NCBI GenBank assembly: GCA_028284005.1
Contig: JANQSO010000007.1
Span: forward strand, 124,001 to 188,000
DNA from: Flavobacteriaceae bacterium
GTDB lineage: Bacteria > Bacteroidota > Bacteroidia > Flavobacteriales > Flavobacteriaceae
Direction: 5' to 3'
Length of the DNA: 64,000 nt
The position numbers and the translations under genes were made by a program. The notes below the pieces were generated by a model. That model searched no databases and was not told the origin of the DNA. It saw only the letters and a list, made by a program, of their open reading frames with translations. Position 1 is the first letter of the stretch. Each line of letters begins with the position of its first letter. Shown here in pieces: positions 55,200 through 64,000 of the stretch.

Positions 55200-56728
55200 G
55201 ACTTCTGTATTTGATGAGCCCAGAAAACACTACTGTTCCATCGTTTCTTCATTTCTTTGAGGTACGAAATTGGGTTTTTATTTGATTGTTGTTTATAAAA
55301 CTTCAGAAATAATAATACTTTATATCCGTGAACCTGCTCCTTGATCCTGTGTTTTAATTTAAATAATAAAACCGTAGGTGCCGGCTTGGGTGGATCTTTT
55401 TCATTCTCCCAGGGTTTTACAACTGGCTCGCGAAATCCACCGACAGGGGCCTTCAAATGGGTTAATTGTATAAAGGGATTGTACAGTACATCGCATCCCC
55501 GGTTTCGTAATTGCATACCATAGTCCTTATCTTCTCCGTAACCAAATTCAAAAGAAGTATCATACAATGTTTGCCGGGCTATGGAAGACGCAACCACACT
55601 GCAACCTGAACCAAAAGAACTCCATTGATGAATCTCCTTAAAGACCTCTTGTTCTCCTTCCATAAGACAACTTAATGTAACTGCCTTACAATGGTAGGCA
55701 GAAAGAAAGGAAAATACATCTGCAATCATTGTTGAAGAAAACCGAATGTCATCATCTGCCATAAAAACCCACGGAGCCGTAACTTCCATAAGGGCCAGGT
55801 TCCTGGCTTGACAAGCTCCGGTCTTATGAACAAAACGATGAACAATTTCAAAAGGCCAGGTTTTGGCACTGAGATAGTCTAATTCTGTTTGAGATGAAGG
55901 GTCCGGATTCTGTTCGATAATGATCACTTTTTTAGGTAGAATTGTTTGCTGTGACAGATCTTTCAGTACATCTTGTAAGTATTTCTTTCTACCTATGGTT
56001 GGAATAATAACGTCCATTCCTTCTTCTGAAAAAGAGCTATCGGGTATTGTTGAAACTGTTTCATAAGCAGGAGAGAACCGAAGTAATTTTTCATGAAAGA
56101 ATCCCTTCAAAAAAGAAAGCAACGGTATTCTTTTTTTGTATATCCAAAAATTTAAAAGCAACAGATACATCCAACGTGTCTTGTAATGTTGAAATACAAA
56201 CCTGAAAAGATAACGGGTACTCTTATCTTTTGGTTTGTCACTATTATCAAGTGATGACAGGTCAAGTAATTTTGGTGCCGAATAACACAACAGTCCGTGC
56301 CGTTGCCCGGATTTAGCTATGGATGTTAGGACATAATCGCTATCTCCTTCAGGAAGTATTGTTTTAAATAATACCAGGGCCGATGCATGAATAGCTCCTA
56401 CATCACTACTCATTTTCCAGGTTGGATACAGAACGTCCTTTTGTACATTCACAAAAGGAGAATCCTCTACATAACCGATCGTATTGGGTATGATATATGT
56501 TCCATTAACATCATAACTTACCAATATCCTGTTATGAACAAAAAGTGAAGAAATAACTTCTTTATTTAAAAAAGGGTAGTAGTTATCATGGCACCAGATC
56601 AAAACTTTTTCGGGAAATGAATTCGCCAGAACATACAAAACAGATACCAAATTCTTTCCTTCCAATTGGGAATGCCCATCAGGAAATACCCTGGTAACTT
56701 TACCGTCCGTGTGTGTCACTACAATCAT
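55196..56728 (-). CDS. Long glycosyltransferase family 2 protein, possibly two-domain
   Basis: 510 residues. The C-terminal half is a complete GT2 (about 238-450): MDVIIPTIGRKKYLQDVL, VIIIEQNPDPSSQ, VFMADDDIRF (metal site at 325-327) and FGYGEDKDYGMQLRNRGCDVLY. The first roughly 160 residues are not a named domain but resemble the second half of a GT-A unit: SSDVGAIHASALVLFK, then EGDSDYVLTSIAKSGQRHGLLCYSAP (about 108-151), without a complete DxD of its own. It may be a tandem enzyme with a degenerate first domain; this is inference. Four-base overlaps on both sides. Confidence 0.88.
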   Translation of the reverse strand: MIVVTHTDGKVTRVFPDGHSQLEGKNLVSVLYVLANSFPEKVLIWCHDNYYPFLNKEVISSLFVHNRILVSYDVNGTYIIPNTIGYVEDSPFVNVQKDVLYPTWKMSSDVGAIHASALVLFKTILPEGDSDYVLTSIAKSGQRHGLLCYSAPKLLDLSSLDNSDKPKDKSTRYLFRFVFQHYKTRWMYLLLLNFWIYKKRIPLLSFLKGFFHEKLLRFSPAYETVSTIPDSSFSEEGMDVIIPTIGRKKYLQDVLKDLSQQTILPKKVIIIEQNPDPSSQTELDYLSAKTWPFEIVHRFVHKTGACQARNLALMEVTAPWVFMADDDIRFSSTMIADVFSFLSAYHCKAVTLSCLMEGEQEVFKEIHQWSSFGSGCSVVASSIARQTLYDTSFEFGYGEDKDYGMQLRNRGCDVLYNPFIQLTHLKAPVGGFREPVVKPWENEKDPPKPAPTVLLFKLKHRIKEQVHGYKVLLFLKFYKQQSNKNPISYLKEMKKRWNSSVFWAHQIQKS

Positions 56729-57873
56729 TTAGTAATAAGTGATTTGTAAAACGTTATATTTTTTTCAACTATCTGATGAATATCGAACGTATCTTCAATT
56801 TTTTTTCTGGCTTTTTTTCCTATTTCAACTGCTTTTTCAGGGTCATCAAAAAGTTCTGAAATGGTTTCGGTATAATCTGTTACTTCGTTTGGATCTATTA
56901 AATAACCATTTTCTCCGTGGTCTATTAATTCCTGAGCCCATCCATAATTTGTATTGACCACGACCTTTTGTAATGCCATAGATTCTATGGTAACCATCCC
57001 CAATGTTTCTGCCAGGGAAGGGAACACGCACACATGTGCTTCTTTTATATGATCTTTTACCTTTTCATAAGGTACCTTACCTAAATACTTTACTCTTTTT
57101 TTTGCTTTTTCTGAAAGAACCTCCTCTACCAATTTCCATGTGGAAGCTGTGCCTGTTTGCAGGTCTGATGCATCACCTCCAATTAAAATTAGTTCGGCAT
57201 GGGTGTATTCTTCAACCAGTTTGTTGAACATCTCTGCAAGTTGAAAAACTCCTTTCTTTCTGATCACGGTTCCAATATTCAATAACCGATAGGGTACAAA
57301 ACGTTCTGGGTTTTTATTTTCAAAATGCTCCAGATTAAGCCCGTAATGTATCGTGGTCACTTTGGAAGGATTGAGCTTAAACAGCTCGGCACTTTTAGTA
57401 CCTGCATAGGTAGTCGGGGCAATATAAGCTACGGCCTTTTGCACTCCGTTTTTTTCAAAAAAGCGGTTCTTCCCTTTTTGTTTTCTACCTTCCAGATGGC
57501 AGAAATAGGTATCACTACCGTGAAAACGTATCACAAGCGGAGCTTTTAACCTCATAAAAGCAGTTATTCCGGTCCAATCCGGTGCTTCTATAGCATCAAT
57601 ATTTCCCGAAACAATGTGTTTGTTCACATATTTTTCTATGTGTTTTCGGTATAAGTAAAAGCCCAGTAAAGGATATGTCTTGCGCTGTATTAAATGAAAC
57701 GTAATTCCGTTCTCCTCGAAAATTTCATTTTGCTTCTGGTTGTATATAAATAATGAAACCGAAATACCTTTAACTGCCAGTCCGTTGACCAAATTCTTAA
57801 TACTTGTAGCAATCCCGGCAGCTTTAGTTACTTTAGGGTGAGGGTATTCTGAAGTTAAAAAAGCTAGGTGCAT
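56725..57873 (-). CDS. Glycosyltransferase family 4
   Basis: 382 residues, GT-B. The N-terminus has LAFLTSEYPHPKVTKAAGIAT and IEAPDWTGI. The donor domain has YRLLNIGTVIRKKGVFQLAEM, AELILIGGDASDLQTG and FPSLAETLGMVTIESMALQKVVVNTN with the expected Glu residues. It resembles starch-synthase-like GT4 enzymes; sugar unknown. Its ATG overlaps the previous stop by one base (TAATG). Confidence 0.93.
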   Translation of the reverse strand: MHLAFLTSEYPHPKVTKAAGIATSIKNLVNGLAVKGISVSLFIYNQKQNEIFEENGITFHLIQRKTYPLLGFYLYRKHIEKYVNKHIVSGNIDAIEAPDWTGITAFMRLKAPLVIRFHGSDTYFCHLEGRKQKGKNRFFEKNGVQKAVAYIAPTTYAGTKSAELFKLNPSKVTTIHYGLNLEHFENKNPERFVPYRLLNIGTVIRKKGVFQLAEMFNKLVEEYTHAELILIGGDASDLQTGTASTWKLVEEVLSEKAKKRVKYLGKVPYEKVKDHIKEAHVCVFPSLAETLGMVTIESMALQKVVVNTNYGWAQELIDHGENGYLIDPNEVTDYTETISELFDDPEKAVEIGKKARKKIEDTFDIHQIVEKNITFYKSLITK

Positions 57874-59273
57874 TAGTTTACAATTTTAGATATGCGGTTC
57901 CAGATCCTTTCTGAAGCATATTGCGGCGGATGTAAATTAACAATTTTAAACCACTCTTTTGCTTCAGTGACAGTTTTTGGAATTCCCGACAACATTTTTT
58001 CTATTTGGCCCGCAATTTCATTGGGATGATCCAACCAAACGACAGCTTGAGAAGAAGGCATGGACCTAAAATGTACATAATCATATAAATACACCCCTTT
58101 CTGCGGTATCTGTTCAGGGTTCAGGTAATTATAGTTCATATATGCACATGGCTTATCGTGGGCTACATAATCAAAGACCATACTGGAGGCAAGGTTGATC
58201 ACTCCTTTGGTATGGGCTATGATGTTTGCCTGTAAATTAAGGTCCTCGGCAGTAGGTAAAATGGTATTCCATCCGCCTCCTATCTTTTTCCAAAGCGGTG
58301 GAATATCGATCAGGATATCATTATAATCTTTTAGTACTGTATCATACCTTCCGGAAAAATCAACAGGGCACCTTCTAAAAATGATCTTAAGTTGTAAGCC
58401 TTGTGTGTTTAGCTTTCTTACCGCTTCCGCAACATCCCTGACATACAGCTCGTCTTTTGGAGAGGTTGTTATATCATCACCACTATAGCACAAATAGGTA
58501 GTATTTGGGTCCAAATGATATTTTTTACAAAAGGCATCTCTTGAAAGAATTCTGCTTTCTTCAAAATGGGGTTCAAACTGTGGTGTGCCTGTAATATTTA
58601 CCTGTTTTTGATCGATATACCTGTGATAATGCAAAAGTTCTTTTTGCATGAGTTCACTCCACACAAAATAATGGTCTGTAGTAATAACCGTAGTCGCTTT
58701 TGGGACATTATCCCATGAAAAAATAAATGATCCGGTTGGAATACCCAGGTCCTGTGCTGCTGTTAACGGTGCTATTGCAGTAACAGATCGCTGGCTAGTA
58801 CAAAACACAAAATCCGGTTGTTCCTTTTCCAAGACTTCTTTGCAAGCTTGATAATATGTTGTTTTACGTTCCGTATCCACTATTTTAGCCCGCAATGTTC
58901 CCAGTTTTTTTTCTGAGCAATACAATTTGCTATAGAAGCGAACCAATAAACTTTTTGCTGAAGCCTTTATGTTCTTATAGGAAAGGGGAAACAAATACTC
59001 AAAATAGATGGGGTCCTTATCTCTTTCAGAAAATAATTTGATCTCAATATGTTTTTGGGCATTCTTTAAGACATTGGTATACCAATGGGCCTTAGGTTTA
59101 TCGATCTTTATTTCGGAGAAGCCAATGCTTTTGATATCAAAAGGGGTGGCATTCCAAAAGATCACTTCATAGCCTTTTTCAATCCCTAAGGAATAAAAAG
59201 AAGTATATGCGAAATTGCGAAGGCTTACCCCGTCCGGAAGCAGTACAAAAATTTTCTTTTTAGGTTTTGTCAC
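57873..59273 (-). CDS. GT-B-like surface carbohydrate biosynthesis protein
   Basis: 466 residues, no signal peptide. It starts KIFVLLPDGVSLRNF. The central part SFIFSWDNVPKATTVI, followed by YFVWSELMQKELLHYH and ITGTPQFEP, resembles capsule and surface-carbohydrate proteins related to CDP-glycerol glycerophosphotransferases. The C-terminal region has HTKGVINLASSMVFDYVAHDKPCAY, the second Rossmann domain's donor-site pattern. The exact activity is unknown; transfer of the nonulosonic acid or of a phospho-unit are both possible. The start is a GTG at 59273 inside the end of neuC. Confidence 0.78.
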   Translation of the reverse strand: MTKPKKKIFVLLPDGVSLRNFAYTSFYSLGIEKGYEVIFWNATPFDIKSIGFSEIKIDKPKAHWYTNVLKNAQKHIEIKLFSERDKDPIYFEYLFPLSYKNIKASAKSLLVRFYSKLYCSEKKLGTLRAKIVDTERKTTYYQACKEVLEKEQPDFVFCTSQRSVTAIAPLTAAQDLGIPTGSFIFSWDNVPKATTVITTDHYFVWSELMQKELLHYHRYIDQKQVNITGTPQFEPHFEESRILSRDAFCKKYHLDPNTTYLCYSGDDITTSPKDELYVRDVAEAVRKLNTQGLQLKIIFRRCPVDFSGRYDTVLKDYNDILIDIPPLWKKIGGGWNTILPTAEDLNLQANIIAHTKGVINLASSMVFDYVAHDKPCAYMNYNYLNPEQIPQKGVYLYDYVHFRSMPSSQAVVWLDHPNEIAGQIEKMLSGIPKTVTEAKEWFKIVNLHPPQYASERIWNRISKIVN

Positions 59274-60387
59274 GAAATTGTTTTTGGTTGCTCAATTGCC
59301 ACAATGTATCGCCTTTAAGAGCTTGTAAAAATAAAGAGGCACTGTTTCCTTCTCCAAAGGACTCTTCACTGGCAGATGTTATTGTCTTATTCTTTGCTTC
59401 GGCTATAGAATCCAAAATCGGAGTTGCTTCGTATGTACAATGAATAATATCTTCATGTATTGCCCTGTTCTGTTGCCTGCTGCCAATATTTACCGTAGGG
59501 ATGTGATAATAGGGTGCTTCTCGTATTCCCGCACTTGAATTTCCTATCATAAATTCTGCATTTTTCAATAAAGTGAGAAAATATTCAAATCGGATGGAAG
59601 GAAATATTCTAAAACGGTTATTGCTCCTTAAACGTTTATAAGCTTCAAAAATAGCATCACTTCCCAAATCATTGTTCGGGTAGATCACCACATAATTAGT
59701 ATCGTCTTTTAACAATGCATCCACAAAATTGGCGGCATTTCTTTTCATTTGTTCAAACTCTGTAGTAACAGGATGGAACATTGCTACGGCATAGTGTTCA
59801 AATGGAATTTCATAATATCTTTTTACTTCGGCCAGGTCCGGTAAATTCCCGGAAAACATAATATCAACATCCGGAGAACCTATTTCAAAAATAGATTCAC
59901 TTAATTCGCCCATCTGCTCTAATCTCTTGGCCGCAGAAGCATTAGAGACAAAATGTATATGGCTTAATTTACTTGCAGAATGTCGTATTAGTTCATCTAC
60001 CGTACCGGAAATTTCACCTCCTTCAATATGTGCCACTAAAATATTATTAAGCGCTCCTACGATAGCTCCTGCAAGCGTTTCTACACGATCTCCGTGAACC
60101 ACTATCAAATGAGGTTTCAATTTGTTCACATAGGTTGAAAAGCCTTCAATGGTCCGTGCCAAACTTAGGTCCATTGTTCCTTGTGGCGTCTGATTATCAA
60201 ATGTATAAATATGCTGAAAGCCACTTTTCTCAATTTCCATGACGGTAAAACCATACTTTTGTTGCAAATGCATCCCAGTTGCAAAAATGTGTGGTTCAAA
60301 ATCCTGGTCTTCCTCAAGAATACGCAGTAGTGATTTAATTTTCCCAAAATCGGCGCGGGTTCCCGTTAGAAATGCTATTTTCTTCAT
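59260..60387 (-). CDS. neuC: UDP-N-acetylglucosamine 2-epimerase, hydrolysing (NeuC type)
   Basis: 375 residues, GT-B-like epimerase fold. [19 protein letters not shown] and [27 protein letters not shown] are typical of NeuC/NnaA, along with [19 protein letters not shown] and [14 protein letters not shown]. NeuC releases UDP and forms ManNAc, the substrate for NeuB. A legionaminate-type LegG acting on a diacetamido sugar cannot be excluded. Directly after neuB with a four-base overlap. Confidence 0.93.
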   Translation of the reverse strand: MKKIAFLTGTRADFGKIKSLLRILEEDQDFEPHIFATGMHLQQKYGFTVMEIEKSGFQHIYTFDNQTPQGTMDLSLARTIEGFSTYVNKLKPHLIVVHGDRVETLAGAIVGALNNILVAHIEGGEISGTVDELIRHSASKLSHIHFVSNASAAKRLEQMGELSESIFEIGSPDVDIMFSGNLPDLAEVKRYYEIPFEHYAVAMFHPVTTEFEQMKRNAANFVDALLKDDTNYVVIYPNNDLGSDAIFEAYKRLRSNNRFRIFPSIRFEYFLTLLKNAEFMIGNSSAGIREAPYYHIPTVNIGSRQQNRAIHEDIIHCTYEATPILDSIAEAKNKTITSASEESFGEGNSASLFLQALKGDTLWQLSNQKQFRDKT

Positions 60388-61427
60388 ACGTCTATATCTT
60401 CCCAGCTTAGTTGTACATCGGTTTCAATATCTCTGGAGGCCTTTTTTCCTATAATGCCATTGAACTTTTCCGCAAGGATCTCTCCTGTTCCGGGTCGCTT
60501 CACCCAAAGATTTTCTTTAGAGAACTTTTCTCCTTTTTGAATAGGTTGAATGGTGCATACCGTAGCAAATGCAAAGTCGATTGTAACTTGTTCTTCTTTA
60601 GCAGGTTCTTTAGTTCCTCCCCGCATCTGCCAGATCTCTTCGCTTCCCTGTATCAAATCTGCACATTCTGCCTCATCCATACTACACACAATATCGGGCC
60701 CGGTTCGTTGCTTGTGATCCGTAAAATGACGTTCCAGGATAGAAGCCCCTAAAGCTACTGCTCCCAGGCAGGCATTATTATTAAGTGTATGGTCACTCAA
60801 ACCAAATACCTTATCCGGAAATGCTTCATGCAATTCCATCATCGCTCCAAAACGTACTAGATGAACAGGAGTAGGATATAAATTAGTGGTATGTAAAAGA
60901 GCCACAGGAACCTGGTACGTATCAAAAATGGAAACTGCTTTTTGGACACTCTCTATTGTATTCATGCCCGTGCTCAGGATCACAGGTTTTCCAAATCCAG
61001 CAATATGTTCCAAAAGCGGATAATTATTGCATTCTCCAGATCCAATTTTGTAGGCAGGAACATTCATTTCTTCCAAACGGTTGGCAGCTGCCCTGGAAAA
61101 GGGGGTTGAGATAAACAGCATTCCTTTTTCCTCTACATATGCTTTCAGTGCTCTTTCATCCTTTTCATTTAGTGCACAGCGCTCCATAATATCGTAAATG
61201 GAAACATTTGCATTTCCCGGGATCACCTTTCTGGCTGCGCCACTCATTTCATCTTCGACAATATGTGTCTGGTGTTTTACAACTTCTACTCCCGCCCGAT
61301 AAGCTGCATCGACCATTTGTTTTGCCACATCCAGGGAACCTTCATGGTTAATTCCTATTTCGGCAATAACCAAGGGCTTGTAATCTCTTCCTATTTTACG
61401 TCCTGCAATATTTATATAGGGCTCCAT
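60384..61427 (-). CDS. neuB: N-acetylneuraminate (nonulosonate) synthase
   Basis: 347 residues. An N-terminal TIM barrel (about 15-265): [72 protein letters not shown] and [13 protein letters not shown] (antifreeze-like) domain follows (about 285-345). It condenses phosphoenolpyruvate with ManNAc or a related sugar. The catalytic residues look intact. The product could be Neu5Ac or another nonulosonic acid. Confidence 0.95.
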   Translation of the reverse strand: MEPYINIAGRKIGRDYKPLVIAEIGINHEGSLDVAKQMVDAAYRAGVEVVKHQTHIVEDEMSGAARKVIPGNANVSIYDIMERCALNEKDERALKAYVEEKGMLFISTPFSRAAANRLEEMNVPAYKIGSGECNNYPLLEHIAGFGKPVILSTGMNTIESVQKAVSIFDTYQVPVALLHTTNLYPTPVHLVRFGAMMELHEAFPDKVFGLSDHTLNNNACLGAVALGASILERHFTDHKQRTGPDIVCSMDEAECADLIQGSEEIWQMRGGTKEPAKEEQVTIDFAFATVCTIQPIQKGEKFSKENLWVKRPGTGEILAEKFNGIIGKKASRDIETDVQLSWEDIDV

Positions 61428-61430
61428 AAA

Positions 61431-62378
61431 TTACGTTCTGCAATTTCCAAAAGGAAATTGATTACAGTCAAAGCGCGGCAATGCTTGCCTGTTATGTACC
61501 AGATCTGTTACTGAAATTGGCCTCGCTTCAACATTAAATGAAAATTGTACGTGTTCGTTGTTAAGTACTTTTTTTGTCTCATCCGTAAAGGTATGAAAAC
61601 CGCCGTAAGGATAACAAAAGGTTTTTGCATGAAATTCACCTGTTATCGATTTCAAAAAAGAAAAGGAGTTTATAATTTCCTCTTTTTGCTCCTGAAGCGA
61701 TAATTTACTCATAACCGGATGATTTACCGTATGACTTCCCAATATCATTCCTGCATCATGCATTGCTTTCAATTCTTTTTCCGAAAGGTAAAATTCTTCA
61801 AATATTTCTGAAGGGGATGCCTCAAAAAAGTGGCTCATTAGCGTATCGATCACTTCAGTTCTAAATTGGTAATCTATATAATAATTAAGAGTTCGTTTTA
61901 CCAGGTTGGTATGATCATCATTCTTCTGGAGCTGATACGTAGCTTCTCTAAAAGCCGATACATTCTTGTGTGATAACATTTCTTCTGATACGACTCCCCT
62001 CAATACTTCAAAAAGTTGTGGCGACGGTATCTTACCCAGAAGCAAATGGATCTTATGAACATCCAAAAGACTTCGGAAAGTGTACACTCCGGTTGTAATA
62101 TAAAATATACCCCACAGATTACGCCTTTGTAAGACCGGTAAAACATATTGGAAATGGTCTTTAAATCCATCATCAAAAGTGAGTACGACTCCCGGTGTTG
62201 GTTTTCCTGTTTCAATAGCTTTTAAAAAATCTTTTTTTGAAACAAAGCCATAGGTCTCATCAAAATAATCCAATTGCTTTTCAAAATCATCAATATGCAG
62301 ATTTTTAAAATTGGGGTAATCTGCATCGAAAGGACGCACATAATGGTACATAACCGCTTTCATTGCAGGACTATTCAT
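61431..62378 (-). CDS. Polysaccharide deacetylase-family protein
   Basis: 315 residues, cytoplasmic by sequence (no signal). NodB-type metal and catalytic motifs: VVLTFDDGFKDH (residues 65-75), GSHTVNHPVMSKLS (about 223; HxxxH) and FCYPYGGFHTFT (about 265). Unlike secreted peptidoglycan deacetylases it lies between the formyltransferase and neuB, so it may remove an N-acyl group from a cytoplasmic sugar precursor. An inserted helical region lies at about 100-190. The ATG at 62378 overlaps the formyltransferase stop by eight bases; Met at residue 6 is an alternative start. Confidence 0.88.
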   Translation of the reverse strand: MNSPAMKAVMYHYVRPFDADYPNFKNLHIDDFEKQLDYFDETYGFVSKKDFLKAIETGKPTPGVVLTFDDGFKDHFQYVLPVLQRRNLWGIFYITTGVYTFRSLLDVHKIHLLLGKIPSPQLFEVLRGVVSEEMLSHKNVSAFREATYQLQKNDDHTNLVKRTLNYYIDYQFRTEVIDTLMSHFFEASPSEIFEEFYLSEKELKAMHDAGMILGSHTVNHPVMSKLSLQEQKEEIINSFSFLKSITGEFHAKTFCYPYGGFHTFTDETKKVLNNEHVQFSFNVEARPISVTDLVHNRQALPRFDCNQFPFGNCRT

Positions 62379-63192
62379 GTAATAATGCAGGATTTTGGAG
62401 AATAGGCATTGATAGATCTCTGGTTGTCTTATCTTTCAGGTAATCGGCAATCATTCCACTATTAAAATTTTTGTGTAATTGCTCGACAGATGCTTCGGTA
62501 AAATCTGAATTCTTATAATACAAATGCTGATCGCTTTTATCTAATTGAGGCATTGGTTTAAGTGCATCAAACTTTTGGATGATCCGGGTAGCAACTTCTG
62601 CCATATGTACCAATAATCTGTTACAAATAACATGAAACCCATCTGTTGCATGTATTTTAGGGCGGATTTGATGTAGTACCTCTCCCGTATCTATTCCCGC
62701 ATCAATTTTCATAAAAGTTACACCACATGCTTCCGGTGTTTTATTTACAAAAGGCCAGAAATTGGTACCACTTCCGCGGTAATAGGGAGACAGCCCCAAA
62801 TGAATATTCACAAATCTATCCGGAAATGCATCTATAAGTTTTGGCCCTATGATCGAGGATCCGTAGGAAAGGATCACATCCGGATCCAGATCGATGATCT
62901 GTTGCACATATTCCAGTTCATTGATGGCTCCTTTGAAAATGGATATGGGGTTTGAGTTGTCTTCTGAATATTTACAGAACAGTGCAAAGAAATCTTTTTC
63001 GGTCTGTATACGTGTTTGCAAATGCCTGTAACGCAGGTCTTCATCGATAGAATTCTGAATCTTATGAACAAGATTTTTTTCTGAAGATTCACAGAAACTT
63101 GCTATTACTTCAATGCCATCCTGCAACGCGATATACTTTCTGAAAAAAGTATGCCGTAACTCTGATGATGTAAGTAGCACGATACGTTTCAT
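62371..63192 (-). CDS. Formyltransferase-family protein
   Basis: 273 residues with a formyl-THF transferase core: DVILSYGSSIIGPKLID, FVNIHLGLSPYYRGSGTNFW (Asn and His of the catalytic triad about 125-130) and DAGIDTGEVL (catalytic Asp). It matches sugar N-formyltransferases and methionyl-tRNA formyltransferase relatives, but lacks the tRNA-binding C-terminal domain. In this operon a likely role is N-formylation of an amino sugar or of the nonulosonic acid. Four-base overlap with neuA. Confidence 0.87.
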   Translation of the reverse strand: MKRIVLLTSSELRHTFFRKYIALQDGIEVIASFCESSEKNLVHKIQNSIDEDLRYRHLQTRIQTEKDFFALFCKYSEDNSNPISIFKGAINELEYVQQIIDLDPDVILSYGSSIIGPKLIDAFPDRFVNIHLGLSPYYRGSGTNFWPFVNKTPEACGVTFMKIDAGIDTGEVLHQIRPKIHATDGFHVICNRLLVHMAEVATRIIQKFDALKPMPQLDKSDQHLYYKNSDFTEASVEQLHKNFNSGMIADYLKDKTTRDLSMPILQNPALLHE

Positions 63193-63869
63193 AATAACTC
63201 GGAATATTTCTTTAATACTGTTTCCGCAATTAAAAAGTCTAATTCGGTATCGATATCCACATGATCAAAAGGAGTATTGGTTACATATGCAAAATTATCT
63301 TCTGTTAAAATTGTTCCATCTACAATTGCCTTACTTTCGGTTATATACAAAAGGCCGTTCTCTCTATACATTGGTTCCAGGTCCTGACTTCGTTGTCCCA
63401 TGGTATAGTTAGAAGGAGTAAATACGTTGTTCTCGATAGTTCCAAACTTTTCTTCAAATCGATTTACCGACATAAGGCTTTGTAGATTACTCTCTGAAAA
63501 TGCCTTATATGCTTCCGGCAACAAGTTAAGAGGCCGCAACGGATTAGTAGGTTGTAACAAGATCACATTTGCAAAGGTTTCCTGAAGTGTTTTTAAAACA
63601 TGTTGCATTGCAGTGATCACAGGCTCTTGGTCTCCCGCTAATTCTTTGGGTCTCATCACAACTATAGCCCCGTAAGATCTGGCGATCGATGCAAGTTCAT
63701 CATTATCTGTAGTAACTGCAATCGTGTCTATAAGTTCAGGAAACCGTTGTGCATATAGAATACTATGCGCCATAAGAGGGTGATCTCCCAAATATCTACT
63801 ATTCTTTCCCGGAAGTCTTTTAGAGCCACCCCGGGCAGGTATGATAGCTATGTTCTTAGGTTGCGTCAA
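63189..63869 (-). CDS. neuA: Acylneuraminate cytidylyltransferase
   Basis: 226 residues, CMP-sugar synthetase fold. It begins NIAIIPARGGSKRLPGKN (CTP-binding), then VTTDNDELASIARSYGA, LLQPTNPLRP and DHVDIDTELDFLIAE. It activates a nonulosonic acid with CTP to CMP-NulO. The start is a TTG at 63869: an in-frame stop lies four codons upstream and no early ATG exists. It is the first gene of the polysaccharide operon inside the window; 131 bases upstream of it to the window edge contain no gene, and I could not find a convincing promoter there. Confidence 0.93.
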   Translation of the reverse strand: MTQPKNIAIIPARGGSKRLPGKNSRYLGDHPLMAHSILYAQRFPELIDTIAVTTDNDELASIARSYGAIVVMRPKELAGDQEPVITAMQHVLKTLQETFANVILLQPTNPLRPLNLLPEAYKAFSESNLQSLMSVNRFEEKFGTIENNVFTPSNYTMGQRSQDLEPMYRENGLLYITESKAIVDGTILTEDNFAYVTNTPFDHVDIDTELDFLIAETVLKKYSELL

Positions 63870-64000
63870 GTGTTGGTTTTATTAGTGTGAACTTTATGGA
63901 GTTTTGTGCTTCCGAAACACTGTAAATATAGGGATAGTTCCTATAAAAACTTATAATGTGCAACAGTAGTTTATCATTAACTTCTTTTAGGGAATAATAT

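Noticed and set aside
1-64000. Mobile elements, CRISPR arrays, phage defence genes, tRNA or rRNA genes
   Set aside because: None recognised on either strand; the gene content is chromosomal housekeeping, envelope and surface polysaccharide. The absence of tRNAs is by eye and would need a covariance-model search.

Overview
The window looks like a chromosomal segment of a member of the Flavobacteriaceae (Bacteroidota). Evidence from the sequence: AT-rich DNA, promoters of the Bacteroidota type (-7 TAnnTTTG with -33 TTTG), a protein with a type IX secretion C-terminal domain, a PorV/PorQ-type outer-membrane protein, a DUF3276 PUR-like protein, a long-form NusB, a TonB-dependent receptor with an N-terminal carboxypeptidase-regulatory-like domain, and a cyclophilin-FKBP fusion. 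No rRNA, tRNA, CRISPR array, insertion sequence or phage gene was recognised. Every gene appears intact except the one cut by the left edge. No gene-free stretch exceeds 300 bases; the longest are 4801-5047 and 41983-42191.

1-13.7 kb, mostly minus strand: a periplasmic folding operon (three SurA/parvulin-type proteins followed by a MoxR ATPase), a SRPBCC protein and a Skp/OmpH-like chaperone on the plus strand, guaB, then a possible envelope redox group (four-helix membrane protein, FMN-binding protein with a flavinylation motif, phosphate-selective-type porin, c-type haem-binding protein), a lipoprotein 5'-nucleotidase, HMG-CoA lyase and a LysE exporter.

13.8-26.7 kb: a T9SS-targeted spondin-domain protein, pyrD, a PLP aminotransferase, an orphan TonB receptor, pepT, the nusB-DUF1573-yajC operon, a leucine/valine dehydrogenase, an MsbA-type ABC exporter and a PUR-like nucleic-acid-binding protein.

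26.8-42 kb: peptide and amide chemistry (M14 carboxypeptidase, DUF885 lipoprotein, a GCS2-type amidoligase with CBS domains overlapping an AstE/aspartoacylase-type hydrolase), a SulP transporter, a CsaA-like protein, a redoxin, a YfiT/DinB protein, the dual-family PPIase, a class C beta-lactamase-like lipoprotein and recQ.

42-48.3 kb: envelope genes kdsD-tatC-AhpD-like-lptB, convergent pssA, a PorV-like protein and a DUF4105 (Lnb-type) protein.

48.3-63.9 kb: one tightly packed minus-strand operon of 14 genes for a surface polysaccharide. Read in transcription order it is neuA, formyltransferase, polysaccharide deacetylase, neuB, neuC, a GT-B-like protein, GT4, a long GT2, GT2, two GT4s, an O-antigen ligase/polymerase, another GT4 and a WcaJ-type initiating phosphoglycosyltransferase. 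It probably builds a glycan containing a nonulosonic (sialic-type) acid. No flippase or exporter is visible; it may lie beyond the right edge.
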